Below are positions 18,330 to 26,462 of a stretch of DNA of 64,000 nucleotides, piece by piece. Within the stretch, counting starts at the first letter, position 1; each line of letters opens with the position of its first letter. The notes beneath the pieces were generated by a model, which was not told the origin of the DNA, did not search any database, and saw only the letters and a program-made list of their open reading frames with translations. The stretch is from Pseudomonadota bacterium (GTDB lineage: Bacteria; Pseudomonadota; Alphaproteobacteria; Rhizobiales; Xanthobacteraceae): NCBI GenBank assembly GCA_023386885.1, contig JAEWIX010000090.1, forward strand, positions 79,464 through 143,463. Direction: 5' to 3'. The position numbers and the translations under genes are program-made.

Positions 18330-18663
18330 GCCTTGCCCCCTCAGGATTCCTCTGGAATGCCGCCCCGGCGAAGTCGCTCGATCCGATGGCGGCAACGCAC
18401 TGCTACAAGTCAGTCCGACGCTCCGGTTCAGGTTCGATGATCGATTGGGTCCGATCATCGGGTGTCGCGAACGGGCGCAGTTCCTGCCGATTCAAACTGG
18501 CCCCCAGGCCGTTTCGAATCATGCGTACAATTTGAATCCAGTTTTAGCGATGTGTCGAGAGTCAACGAATCGTTAATGCGAAAAAATCTTTATCCAATGA
18601 TGATTTTTCGTCGGTGATGCCTTCGCAACGAGTCCGAAACAGGAACGCGCGTCACCTTGGGTG
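18330..18663 (-). promoter_or_regulatory. Upstream region of pleC with a GANTC cluster
   Basis: No gene lies in this 334-base gap. Five GANTC methylation motifs (targets of the CcrM methylase) occur within 83 bases, at 18489-18493, 18516-18520, 18534-18538, 18559-18563 and 18567-18571, with a sixth at 18345-18349 beside the ribosome site. The distal part is A/T rich. Such clusters mark promoters controlled by GcrA and CcrM in alphaproteobacteria. Confidence 0.55.
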
Positions 18664-20052
18664 TCAAATGGCCTTCGCGCGCGTGGGTTCGGCGTGGCTG
18701 ATGACGCGCTTCACGGTCGGAAAAGCGCGACGCAACGCGCGCTCGATTTCGTCGACCGCCTCGTGGACAAGAATGACACTCATGGTCGGCGCGGCCCGGC
18801 AGTGAAAATTGACGATCTGCCCTGCCTCGGTGTCGCGGACGCGCACGTTGTGAACGTCATGAATACCGCAATCCACGGCGAGGGCCGATAGTGCCGCGGC
18901 GATTTCAGCGATGCGGGCTGCGGGAGCTTCCACACCGGTTGGGGCTTCCGGCTCGAGCGGTTCTATGTGGGTATCGACCTCGACGTCTGCACCAAATTCA
19001 TCGCGAATGCTCTGCTCGAGTCCATGGGCGATATCGTGGGCCTTGCTGAGGTCAAGGTGGCCATCGACCTCGAGATCGATGCTGACAGTGAGCCGTTCGC
19101 CGAGGTCGTGAACCGTGACGTGATGGATAGCGAGCGCGGCGTTGCGCGCGATGACCATGATTCGCTCGCGCACCGTTTCGTTGTCGCGCGCCACCGGCAG
19201 GGCGGTGAAGGTGAGATCGGCATCGCCCAATGCGGCGGTGACGGCCTCCTGAGCCTTGCGCTTGATCGTGTCGATGCGATCCAGCGGATAGGTTCGCGGC
19301 ACCTGAACGTCGGCATCGATGAAGTATTTTGCGCCCACCATGCGGGCGCGCAACCGTCCCACCCCGATCACGCCCGGTACGTTCTGGATCGCCGCCCGCA
19401 CCTTGTCGGTCGCGCCCTCAGGGGCACGATCCAGCAGCGTCTCGATGGTAGAGCGCCCGAGCCGCAGACCCAGCACCGAGATCACGGCGGCGATAGCGAT
19501 GGCAGCAGCGGCGTCGCCCCATGGATAGCCCATGGCCGCGAGCCCGAGCCCGATGATCACCGCGACCGAGCCGAGCACGTCGGAGGCGAAGTGCAGGGCA
19601 TCGGCGGCAAGCGCCTGACTCTTGGTGGCGTGCGCCGCACGGTGCAATGCGTAAGCCCGCCACAGATTGACGCCGATGTCGGCCAGCAGCACCACGAACG
19701 GGATCAGCGAGATCGTCGGTGGCACGGCGCCTTCGCGCAGGTGGCTGACCGCGGTGACCAGGATGCCGCCGGCCAGAATGTAGAGGAGCGCGATGACGCC
19801 GAGCGCGGACAGGCTTTCGAATTTGCCGTGGCCGTAATGGTGTTCGTCGTCAGCGGGCCGGTCGGAAAACCGCACGACGATCCAGGTGATGATTGTCGCG
19901 ACGAGATCGACGGAACTGTGCAGCGCCTCCGAAATCAAGGCGAGGCTGCCGATGGCGACGCCGACCACGAACTTCACCGCTGCCATGGTCGCACTCGCCG
20001 CGACGGAAATCGCGGCGACACGAGTTTTCGTTGTGTCGGCGTGCTGGCTCAT
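18664..20052 (-). CDS. Cation diffusion facilitator (zinc/iron/manganese exporter) with duplicated tail domain
   Basis: A 462-residue inner-membrane metal exporter. Six membrane segments carry the two metal-site motifs HSSVD and HFASD (HxxxD pattern). The cytoplasmic tail is longer than in standard CDF proteins (about 300 residues) and appears to hold two ferredoxin-like dimerisation domains (about 205-285 and 295-365), plus a third similar segment near 385-455. I chose the ATG at 20052, which begins MSQHADTTK; earlier starts at 20085 (ATG) and 20088 (TTG) lack ribosome sites. Metal specificity cannot be read from the sequence. Confidence 0.88.
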   Translation of the reverse strand: MSQHADTTKTRVAAISVAASATMAAVKFVVGVAIGSLALISEALHSSVDLVATIITWIVVRFSDRPADDEHHYGHGKFESLSALGVIALLYILAGGILVTAVSHLREGAVPPTISLIPFVVLLADIGVNLWRAYALHRAAHATKSQALAADALHFASDVLGSVAVIIGLGLAAMGYPWGDAAAAIAIAAVISVLGLRLGRSTIETLLDRAPEGATDKVRAAIQNVPGVIGVGRLRARMVGAKYFIDADVQVPRTYPLDRIDTIKRKAQEAVTAALGDADLTFTALPVARDNETVRERIMVIARNAALAIHHVTVHDLGERLTVSIDLEVDGHLDLSKAHDIAHGLEQSIRDEFGADVEVDTHIEPLEPEAPTGVEAPAARIAEIAAALSALAVDCGIHDVHNVRVRDTEAGQIVNFHCRAAPTMSVILVHEAVDEIERALRRAFPTVKRVISHAEPTRAKAI

Positions 20053-20173
20053 GGGGCGGGGTTTAGCAGCCCTGGTAGCCGACATCAAAGCGGCGCAAGC
20101 GATACACCCGCTATTTTTTGCGCCACTTGCAGATGCGACTTATTCCGACTTCAAACGGCGTCATGCCCGATCG

Positions 20174-21142
20174 TTACAAGGTGACGACGATCTTGCCGAG
20201 GTGCTGGTTGGCTTCCATGTGGTCGAACGCCTTGCCGATATCCGCGAAGGCGAAAGTGCGATCGATCGGCAGTTTGAGCGTTCCGGCTTCCACCGCGGGC
20301 CAGATGTCGTTTTTCACTTCCGTAAAGATGTCGCGGATTTCCTCGATCGAGCGGGTGCGGAACGTGACGCCGATATACTGAATGCGCCGTGCGGCATGCA
20401 GGTCGAAATTGAAATCGCCGTGACTGCCGCCAAGCCGGCCGACGTTGACGATGCGGCCAAGCACGCGCGTTGCCGCCAGATTTTGATTGGCAACGGGACC
20501 CGATATCTGATCGATGATCAGGTCGACGCCGTTGCCATCGGTTACGCCAAGTACCTGATCGACCCAGGCTGGGTCGCGGGAATCGATGGCGAGGTCTGCG
20601 CCGAAGTCCTTCAGGCGTGCGCGCCGTTCCGGATTGGTCGACGAGCCGATCACGGCTCTCGCGCCCTTCAGTTTGGCAATCTGCAAGGCCATCAGGCCGA
20701 CGCCGGAACTTGCTCCCTGAATCAGCACTGTTTGTCCCGGTCGTAGTCCTCCGTTGGTGATAAGCGCGTTGTGCATGGTGGTCAGCGCGATCGGCAGGGT
20801 CGCCGCTGTCTCAAAGCCCATGCCGGCGGGAATGTGAAACAGCCGTCCGTAATCGGTGAGCGCATATTCCGCGAACGCCGCCGCGCCCGAACCCATGACG
20901 CGGTCGCCCACGTTCACGCCTTTGGCGTCAGGGCCGATCTCGACCACTTCGCCGGCCCATTCCATGCCGAGCACGGTCCCCACGCCGCCGGCACTGCCGT
21001 GGACGTGCCCCTTGGTCATGCCCAGGTCGGCGCGGTTGAGGCCGCAGGCGCGCACACGCACCAGGACTTGCGGACCTTTCGGGCTCGGTTGCGCCACGTC
21101 GCTGATGGTTGCGCCTTGAGCGCCGAAAACGAAAGCCTTCAT
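20174..21142 (-). CDS. Zinc-type alcohol dehydrogenase/quinone oxidoreductase family (MDR) enzyme
   Basis: A 322-residue MDR-superfamily protein. It has the N-terminal GroES-like domain (CGLNRADL, GMEWAGEV) and a Rossmann NADPH site with GASSGVG (about residues 143-149). No catalytic zinc cysteines are visible, which places it with quinone oxidoreductase/enoyl reductase types. It is the last gene of a run with the ketopantoate reductase-like and CoA-transferase genes (58 and 60 base gaps), suggesting a reductive step in the same pathway. Substrate unknown. Confidence 0.85.
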   Translation of the reverse strand: MKAFVFGAQGATISDVAQPSPKGPQVLVRVRACGLNRADLGMTKGHVHGSAGGVGTVLGMEWAGEVVEIGPDAKGVNVGDRVMGSGAAAFAEYALTDYGRLFHIPAGMGFETAATLPIALTTMHNALITNGGLRPGQTVLIQGASSGVGLMALQIAKLKGARAVIGSSTNPERRARLKDFGADLAIDSRDPAWVDQVLGVTDGNGVDLIIDQISGPVANQNLAATRVLGRIVNVGRLGGSHGDFNFDLHAARRIQYIGVTFRTRSIEEIRDIFTEVKNDIWPAVEAGTLKLPIDRTFAFADIGKAFDHMEANQHLGKIVVTL

Positions 21143-21200
21143 AAAAACTCCCCGCCGATGACGGCTTCAATTTTTGACCAAGCGACGATATAGGACAGCC

Positions 21201-22175
21201 TCAGTAGAGTCCTGCGACCTTGGCGCGCTGTACGACAAGCGCCAGCACCGCGTCCAGCGCCGGCGTCGGAATTTTCGTCAGACGCCCCATTTCCTGCACC
21301 ACGGTTACCAGCGGATCGATCTCCATCGGGCGGCCGCGCTCGAGGTCTTGCAGCATCGAGGTCTTGTGCGCGCCGACCTTCCGCGCGCCCTCGATACGCC
21401 GTTCGACGTCGACGCGGAATTGCACGCCGAAGGTTTCGGCGATGGCCTGCGCTTCCAGCATCACGGCTTTCGACAATGCGCGGGTCGCGGGATCGGTGCA
21501 GATCACGTCCAGCGTCGCATGGGTCAGTGCGCTGATCGGATTGAAGCAGACGTTGCCCCACAGCTTGAGCCAGATCTCGTCGCGGATGCGATCCAGCACC
21601 GGCGCTTTCAATCTGACTTCGACGAACAGCGCCGACAGTCGCTCGACGTCGGCCGATGTTTCTCCCGAAGGCTCACCGATCGGAAAGCGGTCGCCGTAGA
21701 CATGGCGGATGACGCCGGGCGCCTCGATCTCGGTCGCGGGATAGACCACGCAGCCGATGCCGCGTTCGGGGCCGAATTCGCGCCATTGCCGTCCGCCGGG
21801 ATCGATGCTCTCCAGTGTTGATCCTTCGAACGCGCCGCCGTGCTTGTAGAAATACCAGTATGGGATGCCGTTCACGGCGGTGACGATGCGCGTGTGCGAT
21901 CCGAGCAGCGGTTTCATCGCGTCGATCACGCCGGGCACCGAATGCGCCTTCAGGCAGATGATGACGAAATCCTGCGGACCGAGTTCGGCCGGATTGTCGG
22001 TACAGCGCGGGCGTACCACGCGCTCTTCATCGCCACTCAGCAACTTCAAGCCGTTGGCTTTCATCGCTGCGAGATGCGGGCCGCGTGCGATCAGGCTGAC
22101 ATCGGCGCTTGTGCCGGCAAGTTGTGCGCCGAGATAGCCACCGATCGCGCCCGCGCCGTAGATGCAAACTTTCAT
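21201..22175 (-). CDS. Ketopantoate reductase family (PanE/ApbA-like) dehydrogenase
   Basis: A 324-residue NADPH-dependent reductase. The Rossmann motif GAGAIGGYLGA starts at residue 7, and the KLWGNVCFNPIS segment carries the lysine and asparagine of the family active site. The ATG at 22175 follows GAGGATG on the leftward strand. Being within the frc operon and away from pan genes, it probably reduces another 2-oxo acid rather than making pantoate. A hairpin (22200-22214, CCGCGC-GTT-GCGCGG) lies in the gap to frc. Confidence 0.85.
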   Translation of the reverse strand: MKVCIYGAGAIGGYLGAQLAGTSADVSLIARGPHLAAMKANGLKLLSGDEERVVRPRCTDNPAELGPQDFVIICLKAHSVPGVIDAMKPLLGSHTRIVTAVNGIPYWYFYKHGGAFEGSTLESIDPGGRQWREFGPERGIGCVVYPATEIEAPGVIRHVYGDRFPIGEPSGETSADVERLSALFVEVRLKAPVLDRIRDEIWLKLWGNVCFNPISALTHATLDVICTDPATRALSKAVMLEAQAIAETFGVQFRVDVERRIEGARKVGAHKTSMLQDLERGRPMEIDPLVTVVQEMGRLTKIPTPALDAVLALVVQRAKVAGLY

Positions 22176-22235
22176 CAAATGTCCATCCTCAGGAATAGAC
22201 CGCGCGTTGCGCGGCGAAGCGAGGCGAGGGGGCGA

Positions 22236-23513
22236 TTATTCAGCGGCCTGCTTGCGCGGAGCGTCGAGCGCGCCCGATGCATGAATGTCGGCTACCTGTT
22301 GGTTGCTGAAGCCGAGCACCTCGCGCAGGATTTCGTCGGTGTGCTCGCCGAGCAGCGGCGAACGCTTCACCTCTACCGGGCTGTCTGACAGTTTGATCGG
22401 ATTGCCGACCGACAGATATTTGCCGCGCGTCGGGTGATCGACTTCGACCACGGTGCCGCTGGCGCGCAGCGATTCGTCTTCGGCCAGTTCCTTCATTGAC
22501 AAGATCGGCCCGCAGGGAATGTTGTCGCCGTTGAGAATTTCCATCGCCTCGAACTTGGTTCTCGCCATCGTCCATTGCTCGATGCGCGCGAATATCTCGT
22601 TGAGGCGTGGCAGGCGCGCCGCAGGCTTGGCGTAATCGGGGTGAGTCTTCCAGTCGGGCTCGCCGATGGCGTCGCAAATCTTGTCCCAGACCTGCGCCTG
22701 CGTGATGAAATAGATATAGGCGTTGGGATCGTTCTCCCAGCCTTTGCATTTCAGGATACGGCCGGGTTGGCCGCCGCCGGAATCGTTCCCGGCGCGCGGT
22801 GTCGCCTCGCCGAACGGAATACCTTCGCCGTACTGGCTGTATTCCTTGAGCGGGCCGTGAGCAAGGCGCTGCTGGTCGCGCAATTTGACGCGCGACAGGT
22901 TCAGCACGCCGTCCTGCATCGCGACGGTGACGCGCTGGCCGCGGCCGGAATGGGTGCGGTGATAGAGCGCGGTGACGATGCCGAGTGCGAGATGCAGCCC
23001 GGTGCCGCTGTCGCCGATTTGCGCGCCGGTGACCAGCGGCAGGCCGTCGCGGAAGCCGGTAGTCGATGCCGCGCCGCCGGTGCATTGCGCGATGTTCTCA
23101 TACACCTTGCAATCTTCGTAGGGGCCGGGGCCGAACCCCTTGATGGAGGCGACGATCAGCTTCGGGTTGATCTTGCGAATGGTTTCCCAGGGAAAGCCCA
23201 TGCGATCGAGCACGCCGGGGCCGAAATTCTCCACCAGCACATCGCATGTCTTCATCAGTTCGGTCAGCACTTCCTTGCCCTTGGCATTTTTGGTGTCGAG
23301 GGTGATGGAGCGCTTGTTGTGATTGAGCATGGTGAAATACAGGCTGTCCACGTTCGGGACGTCCTGCAATTGTCCGCGCGTGATGTCGCCCGCGCCGGGG
23401 CGTTCCACCTTGATGACATCGGCGCCGAACCAGGCCAGAAGCTGAGTGCAGGTCGGCCCCGATTGCACGTGCGTGAAGTCGAGGATGCGAACGCCTTGCA
23501 GCGCTTTGTCCAT
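22236..23513 (-). CDS. frc: Formyl-CoA:oxalate CoA-transferase-like class III CoA-transferase
   Basis: A 425-residue class III CoA-transferase. It closely follows the Oxalobacter formyl-CoA transferase pattern as I recall it: LDFTHVQSGP near the N-terminus, NVDSLYFTM, NHNKRSI, VENFGPGVLDRMGF, VYENIAQC-GGAA, the catalytic aspartate in AMQDGVLNL, KLRDQQRL, GGGQPG and LLGEHTDE. The ATG at 23513 has AGGAG six bases upstream, and the length equals the reference enzyme. It would swap CoA between formate and oxalate. No oxalyl-CoA decarboxylase is visible nearby. Confidence 0.82.
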   Translation of the reverse strand: MDKALQGVRILDFTHVQSGPTCTQLLAWFGADVIKVERPGAGDITRGQLQDVPNVDSLYFTMLNHNKRSITLDTKNAKGKEVLTELMKTCDVLVENFGPGVLDRMGFPWETIRKINPKLIVASIKGFGPGPYEDCKVYENIAQCTGGAASTTGFRDGLPLVTGAQIGDSGTGLHLALGIVTALYHRTHSGRGQRVTVAMQDGVLNLSRVKLRDQQRLAHGPLKEYSQYGEGIPFGEATPRAGNDSGGGQPGRILKCKGWENDPNAYIYFITQAQVWDKICDAIGEPDWKTHPDYAKPAARLPRLNEIFARIEQWTMARTKFEAMEILNGDNIPCGPILSMKELAEDESLRASGTVVEVDHPTRGKYLSVGNPIKLSDSPVEVKRSPLLGEHTDEILREVLGFSNQQVADIHASGALDAPRKQAAE

Positions 23514-23560
23514 GATCATCTCCTGCATTGAAAATGTCGACAGCGATGGGTCGGCAAACG

Positions 23561-24289
23561 TTAGCCGAGCAGCTCGTCGCCGTGGGTCTCGATATAAGTT
23601 GCGAGGCCGAGGGTGTGATCGCGTGCGAACTTTTCGGCGAGTTCGGTCTTGCGCTCCTCGAGCGCGCCGATGATGGCGAGGTGTTCGGGCAAGGACGCGG
23701 CGATACGTTCGTTACGACCGATGGTCAACTGTCGATAGCCGCGCACGTGCAGGAGGATGCCGTTGGTCATATTGATCAGCACTTGGGACTCGCTAAGCGA
23801 GATCAGCGCCTGATGGAAGGCGATGTTGGCCTTCGAGTATTCCTCGATGTGGTCCTGCGGCAGCCGGTCCTTGTGAAAATCCTTGAAGAAGTCGCGCAGC
23901 GCCGAGATGTCGCGTTTGCGCGCGGTCTGGGTGATCAGGCGTGCCGCCATGCTTTCCAGCGCCGCCCAGGCGCGGATCATGTCGACGATCTCGGCCTTGG
24001 TCCGTCGCACGACCACGATGCCCCGGCGCGGCACCGACTTCACCAGGCCATCCTGCTCGAGCATCGCGATCGCCTCGCGGATCGGCGTGCGGCTGACACC
24101 CAGCTTTTCCGACAGCGCCCGCTCGTCGAGCATGACGGGATCGGGCGTGGTGTAGATGTCCATCTTCAGGATGGCTTCCTTGAGCGCGTCGTAGGCCTTG
24201 GTCTTGAAGCTGGTTTCCGGGGCGAGGCGAACGATTTCCATCTCGGTTTCGGTCGCGACGCGGGCTTTCGATGGATTGGTGGCAGGCAT
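23561..24289 (-). CDS. GntR/FadR-family transcriptional regulator
   Basis: A 242-residue regulator. The N-terminal winged helix carries LDERALSEKLGVSRTPIREA (about residues 53-72), and the C-terminal all-helical FCD ligand domain has the D/H metal-ligand pattern (about 100-230). It is first in the run gntR-frc-reductase-MDR, all leftward with gaps under 65 bases. A perfect inverted repeat lies about 40 bases upstream. It therefore likely controls itself and the catabolic genes in response to a small carboxylic acid. Confidence 0.9.
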   Translation of the reverse strand: MPATNPSKARVATETEMEIVRLAPETSFKTKAYDALKEAILKMDIYTTPDPVMLDERALSEKLGVSRTPIREAIAMLEQDGLVKSVPRRGIVVVRRTKAEIVDMIRAWAALESMAARLITQTARKRDISALRDFFKDFHKDRLPQDHIEEYSKANIAFHQALISLSESQVLINMTNGILLHVRGYRQLTIGRNERIAASLPEHLAIIGALEERKTELAEKFARDHTLGLATYIETHGDELLG

Positions 24290-24327
24290 TGGAGCGTTTC
24301 CATAATGCAGTTCGATCTGCTGTTTGT

Positions 24328-24350
24328 TTTTGGCATACCAGATGCCAAAA
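24328..24350. promoter_or_regulatory. Candidate GntR operator (9-5-9 inverted repeat)
   Basis: TTTTGGCAT and ATGCCAAAA flank ACCAG perfectly, 39 bases upstream of the gntR ATG. A related half-site, GTATACCAGAT (24440-24450), lies about 100 bases further out and shares TACCAGAT. Autoregulation of the gntR-frc operon is inferred. Confidence 0.5.
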
Positions 24351-24492
24351 TGTCAATGTAATAAATATCATTAAATAACAGATACTTGTATGAAGGCTCG
24401 GTGCGGGTGCACGTCAACGTTGGCTGATTTTGGAGTATCGTATACCAGATAATGGCCAGTGAGGTGCCGTCTCCGGCTCTTGCATCGACGAA

Positions 24493-24526
24493 CCAAAACA
24501 AAACGTCCGCCCCGAGGGGCGGACGT
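24493..24526 (-). terminator. Rho-independent terminator after the left HAAT operon
   Basis: ACGTCCGCCCC and GGGGCGGACGT pair perfectly around GA (24503-24526). Read leftward, the stem is followed by TTTTGTTTTGG. It lies 33 bases after the stop of the substrate-binding protein gene and insulates gntR from that operon. Confidence 0.85.
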
Positions 24527-24558
24527 CGTTGCGATGGTTCGTTGTTTAAGTCGGCGGC

Positions 24559-25707
24559 TTACTTGGCGAGACGGAATTTGCTGCCTTCCACCTTGATCAG
24601 GAACGCCGAACGCTCGTCATAGCCGTTGTGGTTGGTCGGGCTCATGTTGGAGAGGCCGTTGTTGAGATAGATCTCCTTGCCGTTCTCCAGTGCATCACGC
24701 AGCGCGGCACGGAATTCCGGTGTGCCCGGCTTGCCGGCCTTGAGCGCGGCAGGCATGGCGTTCTCCACAAGCACCATGGAGTCCCACAGGTGCGCGGCGA
24801 AGGCGGCCGGCTCTTCCTTGTACTGCGCCTTATAGGCCGCGATGAATTTCTCCGGTGCGGCGCGGAACGGGCTGTCCTTCGGCAGATCGTCGACGATGGT
24901 GAAGGCTTCGCCGGTGTAGACCGCGCCCTCAACATCCTTGCCGCCGAGCTTGATGAACTCGTTGGTGGCGACGCCGTGGGTCTGGTAGATCGGACCCTTG
25001 TAGCCGCGTTCGCGCAGGGCCTTCTGCGGCAGCACGGCAGGCGTGCCCGCGGAAGCGATGAAAACTGCATCCGGCTTGGTCGCGAGAATCTTCAGCACCT
25101 GGCCGGTGACGCTGGCATCGCTACGCGCGTAAACCTCGTGCGTCGTCAGTTCGATGCCGACCTTCGGCGCTTCCGCCTTCAACTCGTTGTAGTAGCCTTC
25201 ACCGTAGCCGTCGGAGAAGCCGATATAGCCGAGTTTCTTCACGCCGGTCTTGGCGATGTGCTTCAGGATCGCCTTGGCCATGATGTCGTCGTTCGGCACC
25301 ACCTTGAAGACCCATTTCTTCTTGTCGTTCATCGGCTGCACCAGCACGGCGGCGGCGGCCATCGTCAGTAGCGGTGTCTTGGCTTCGGCGGCGATATCGA
25401 TCAGCGGCAGCGATACCGGCGTCAGCGACGAACCGATCAGCACGTCGACTTTTTCTTCCGAGATCATCTTGCGGGCGTTCTGCGCCGCCTTGGTCGGATC
25501 GGATTCATCGTCGAGTGCGATGTAGGTGACCTTCTGTCCGGCGATTTCCTTCGGCAGGATCGATACGGTCTTGCTCTGCGGCTGTCCGAGCGCGGCACCG
25601 GGACCGGATGCGCTCATGGTGATACCGACTTTGAGTTGTGCGTGCGCGCTGCCGGCCATCAGCGCGGTCGCCGTCAACGCGATGAGCCAGGTTTTCGTTC
25701 GTAGCAT
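24559..25707 (-). CDS. HAAT-family periplasmic substrate-binding protein (left transporter)
   Basis: A 382-residue binding protein with a Sec signal peptide (residues 1-23, cleaved after AHA). The type I periplasmic fold shows the LKVGITMSASGPGAALG start and VLIGSSLTPVSLPL pattern of LivJ/LivK relatives. It is the last gene of the leftward livH-livMG-livF-binding protein set. Ligand cannot be read. The nearby P450 and CoA-transferase point to an aromatic or dicarboxylic acid rather than leucine. A strong terminator follows. Confidence 0.9.
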   Translation of the reverse strand: MLRTKTWLIALTATALMAGSAHAQLKVGITMSASGPGAALGQPQSKTVSILPKEIAGQKVTYIALDDESDPTKAAQNARKMISEEKVDVLIGSSLTPVSLPLIDIAAEAKTPLLTMAAAAVLVQPMNDKKKWVFKVVPNDDIMAKAILKHIAKTGVKKLGYIGFSDGYGEGYYNELKAEAPKVGIELTTHEVYARSDASVTGQVLKILATKPDAVFIASAGTPAVLPQKALRERGYKGPIYQTHGVATNEFIKLGGKDVEGAVYTGEAFTIVDDLPKDSPFRAAPEKFIAAYKAQYKEEPAAFAAHLWDSMVLVENAMPAALKAGKPGTPEFRAALRDALENGKEIYLNNGLSNMSPTNHNGYDERSAFLIKVEGSKFRLAK

Positions 25708-25736
25708 GACGTCCTCCCTTGGTGGTTTTTGCGAGT

Positions 25737-26462
25737 TTAGTATTCGTTGCCGCCAAGGCCGAGATAACTTTCGACCAATCGGGCGTCTTGGGCGATCTCC
25801 GCGGGCGAGCCCTGTGTGGTTATCGCGCCGAGTTCCATGACATAGGCGTAGTCCGCGACCTGCAACGCCGCGCGTGCGTTCTGCTCGACCAGCAGGATCG
25901 AGACGCCGCTGGCTCGCAGTTCGGTGAGAATCTGGAAAATATCCCGCACGATGCGCGGCGCGAGCCCGAGGCTCGGCTCGTCGAGCATGAGCAGCGTCGG
26001 TCGCGCCATCAGTGCGCGGCCCATCGCCAGCATCTGCCGTTCGCCGCCGGACAGCGTTCCAGCCAATTGCTGCCGGCGTTCCTTGAGGCGCGGGAATTGC
26101 GCGAACACCTGTTCAAGCGTCTGGTTGCGTTCGGCGCGCGAACGTCGAATGCCACCGAGCAGGAGATTGTCCTCCACCGGCATGTCGGCGAACAGTTCGC
26201 GCCGCTCGGGCACAAGACACAAGCCTTGCTGCACGCGAGTTTCGAGCGAAACGGCCGCGACCGGCTTGTCGCGAAACGTGATGCTGCCGCGCGCGTTCAG
26301 CAATCCCATCAGCGCGTTGAGCAGCGTGGTCTTGCCGGCGCCGTTAGCGCCGATCACCGTCACCAGTGAGCCTTGCGTCACCTTGATCGAGACGTTGTGG
26401 ACGACTTCGGCGCGGCCATAGGCGACGCACAGATCGCGGACGTCCAGCAGCGGCGCGGTCAT
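25737..26462 (-). CDS. livF: HAAT ABC transporter ATPase LivF (left transporter)
   Basis: A 241-residue ABC ATPase: Walker A GANGAGKTT (about residues 33-41), signature LSGGERQMLA, and Walker B LLMLDEPSLGL. The length and the SLGLAPRIV stretch are typical of the LivF branch. It overlaps the upstream livM-livG fusion by four bases (ATGA), so the proteins are probably made in balanced amounts. Confidence 0.93.
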   Translation of the reverse strand: MTAPLLDVRDLCVAYGRAEVVHNVSIKVTQGSLVTVIGANGAGKTTLLNALMGLLNARGSITFRDKPVAAVSLETRVQQGLCLVPERRELFADMPVEDNLLLGGIRRSRAERNQTLEQVFAQFPRLKERRQQLAGTLSGGERQMLAMGRALMARPTLLMLDEPSLGLAPRIVRDIFQILTELRASGVSILLVEQNARAALQVADYAYVMELGAITTQGSPAEIAQDARLVESYLGLGGNEY

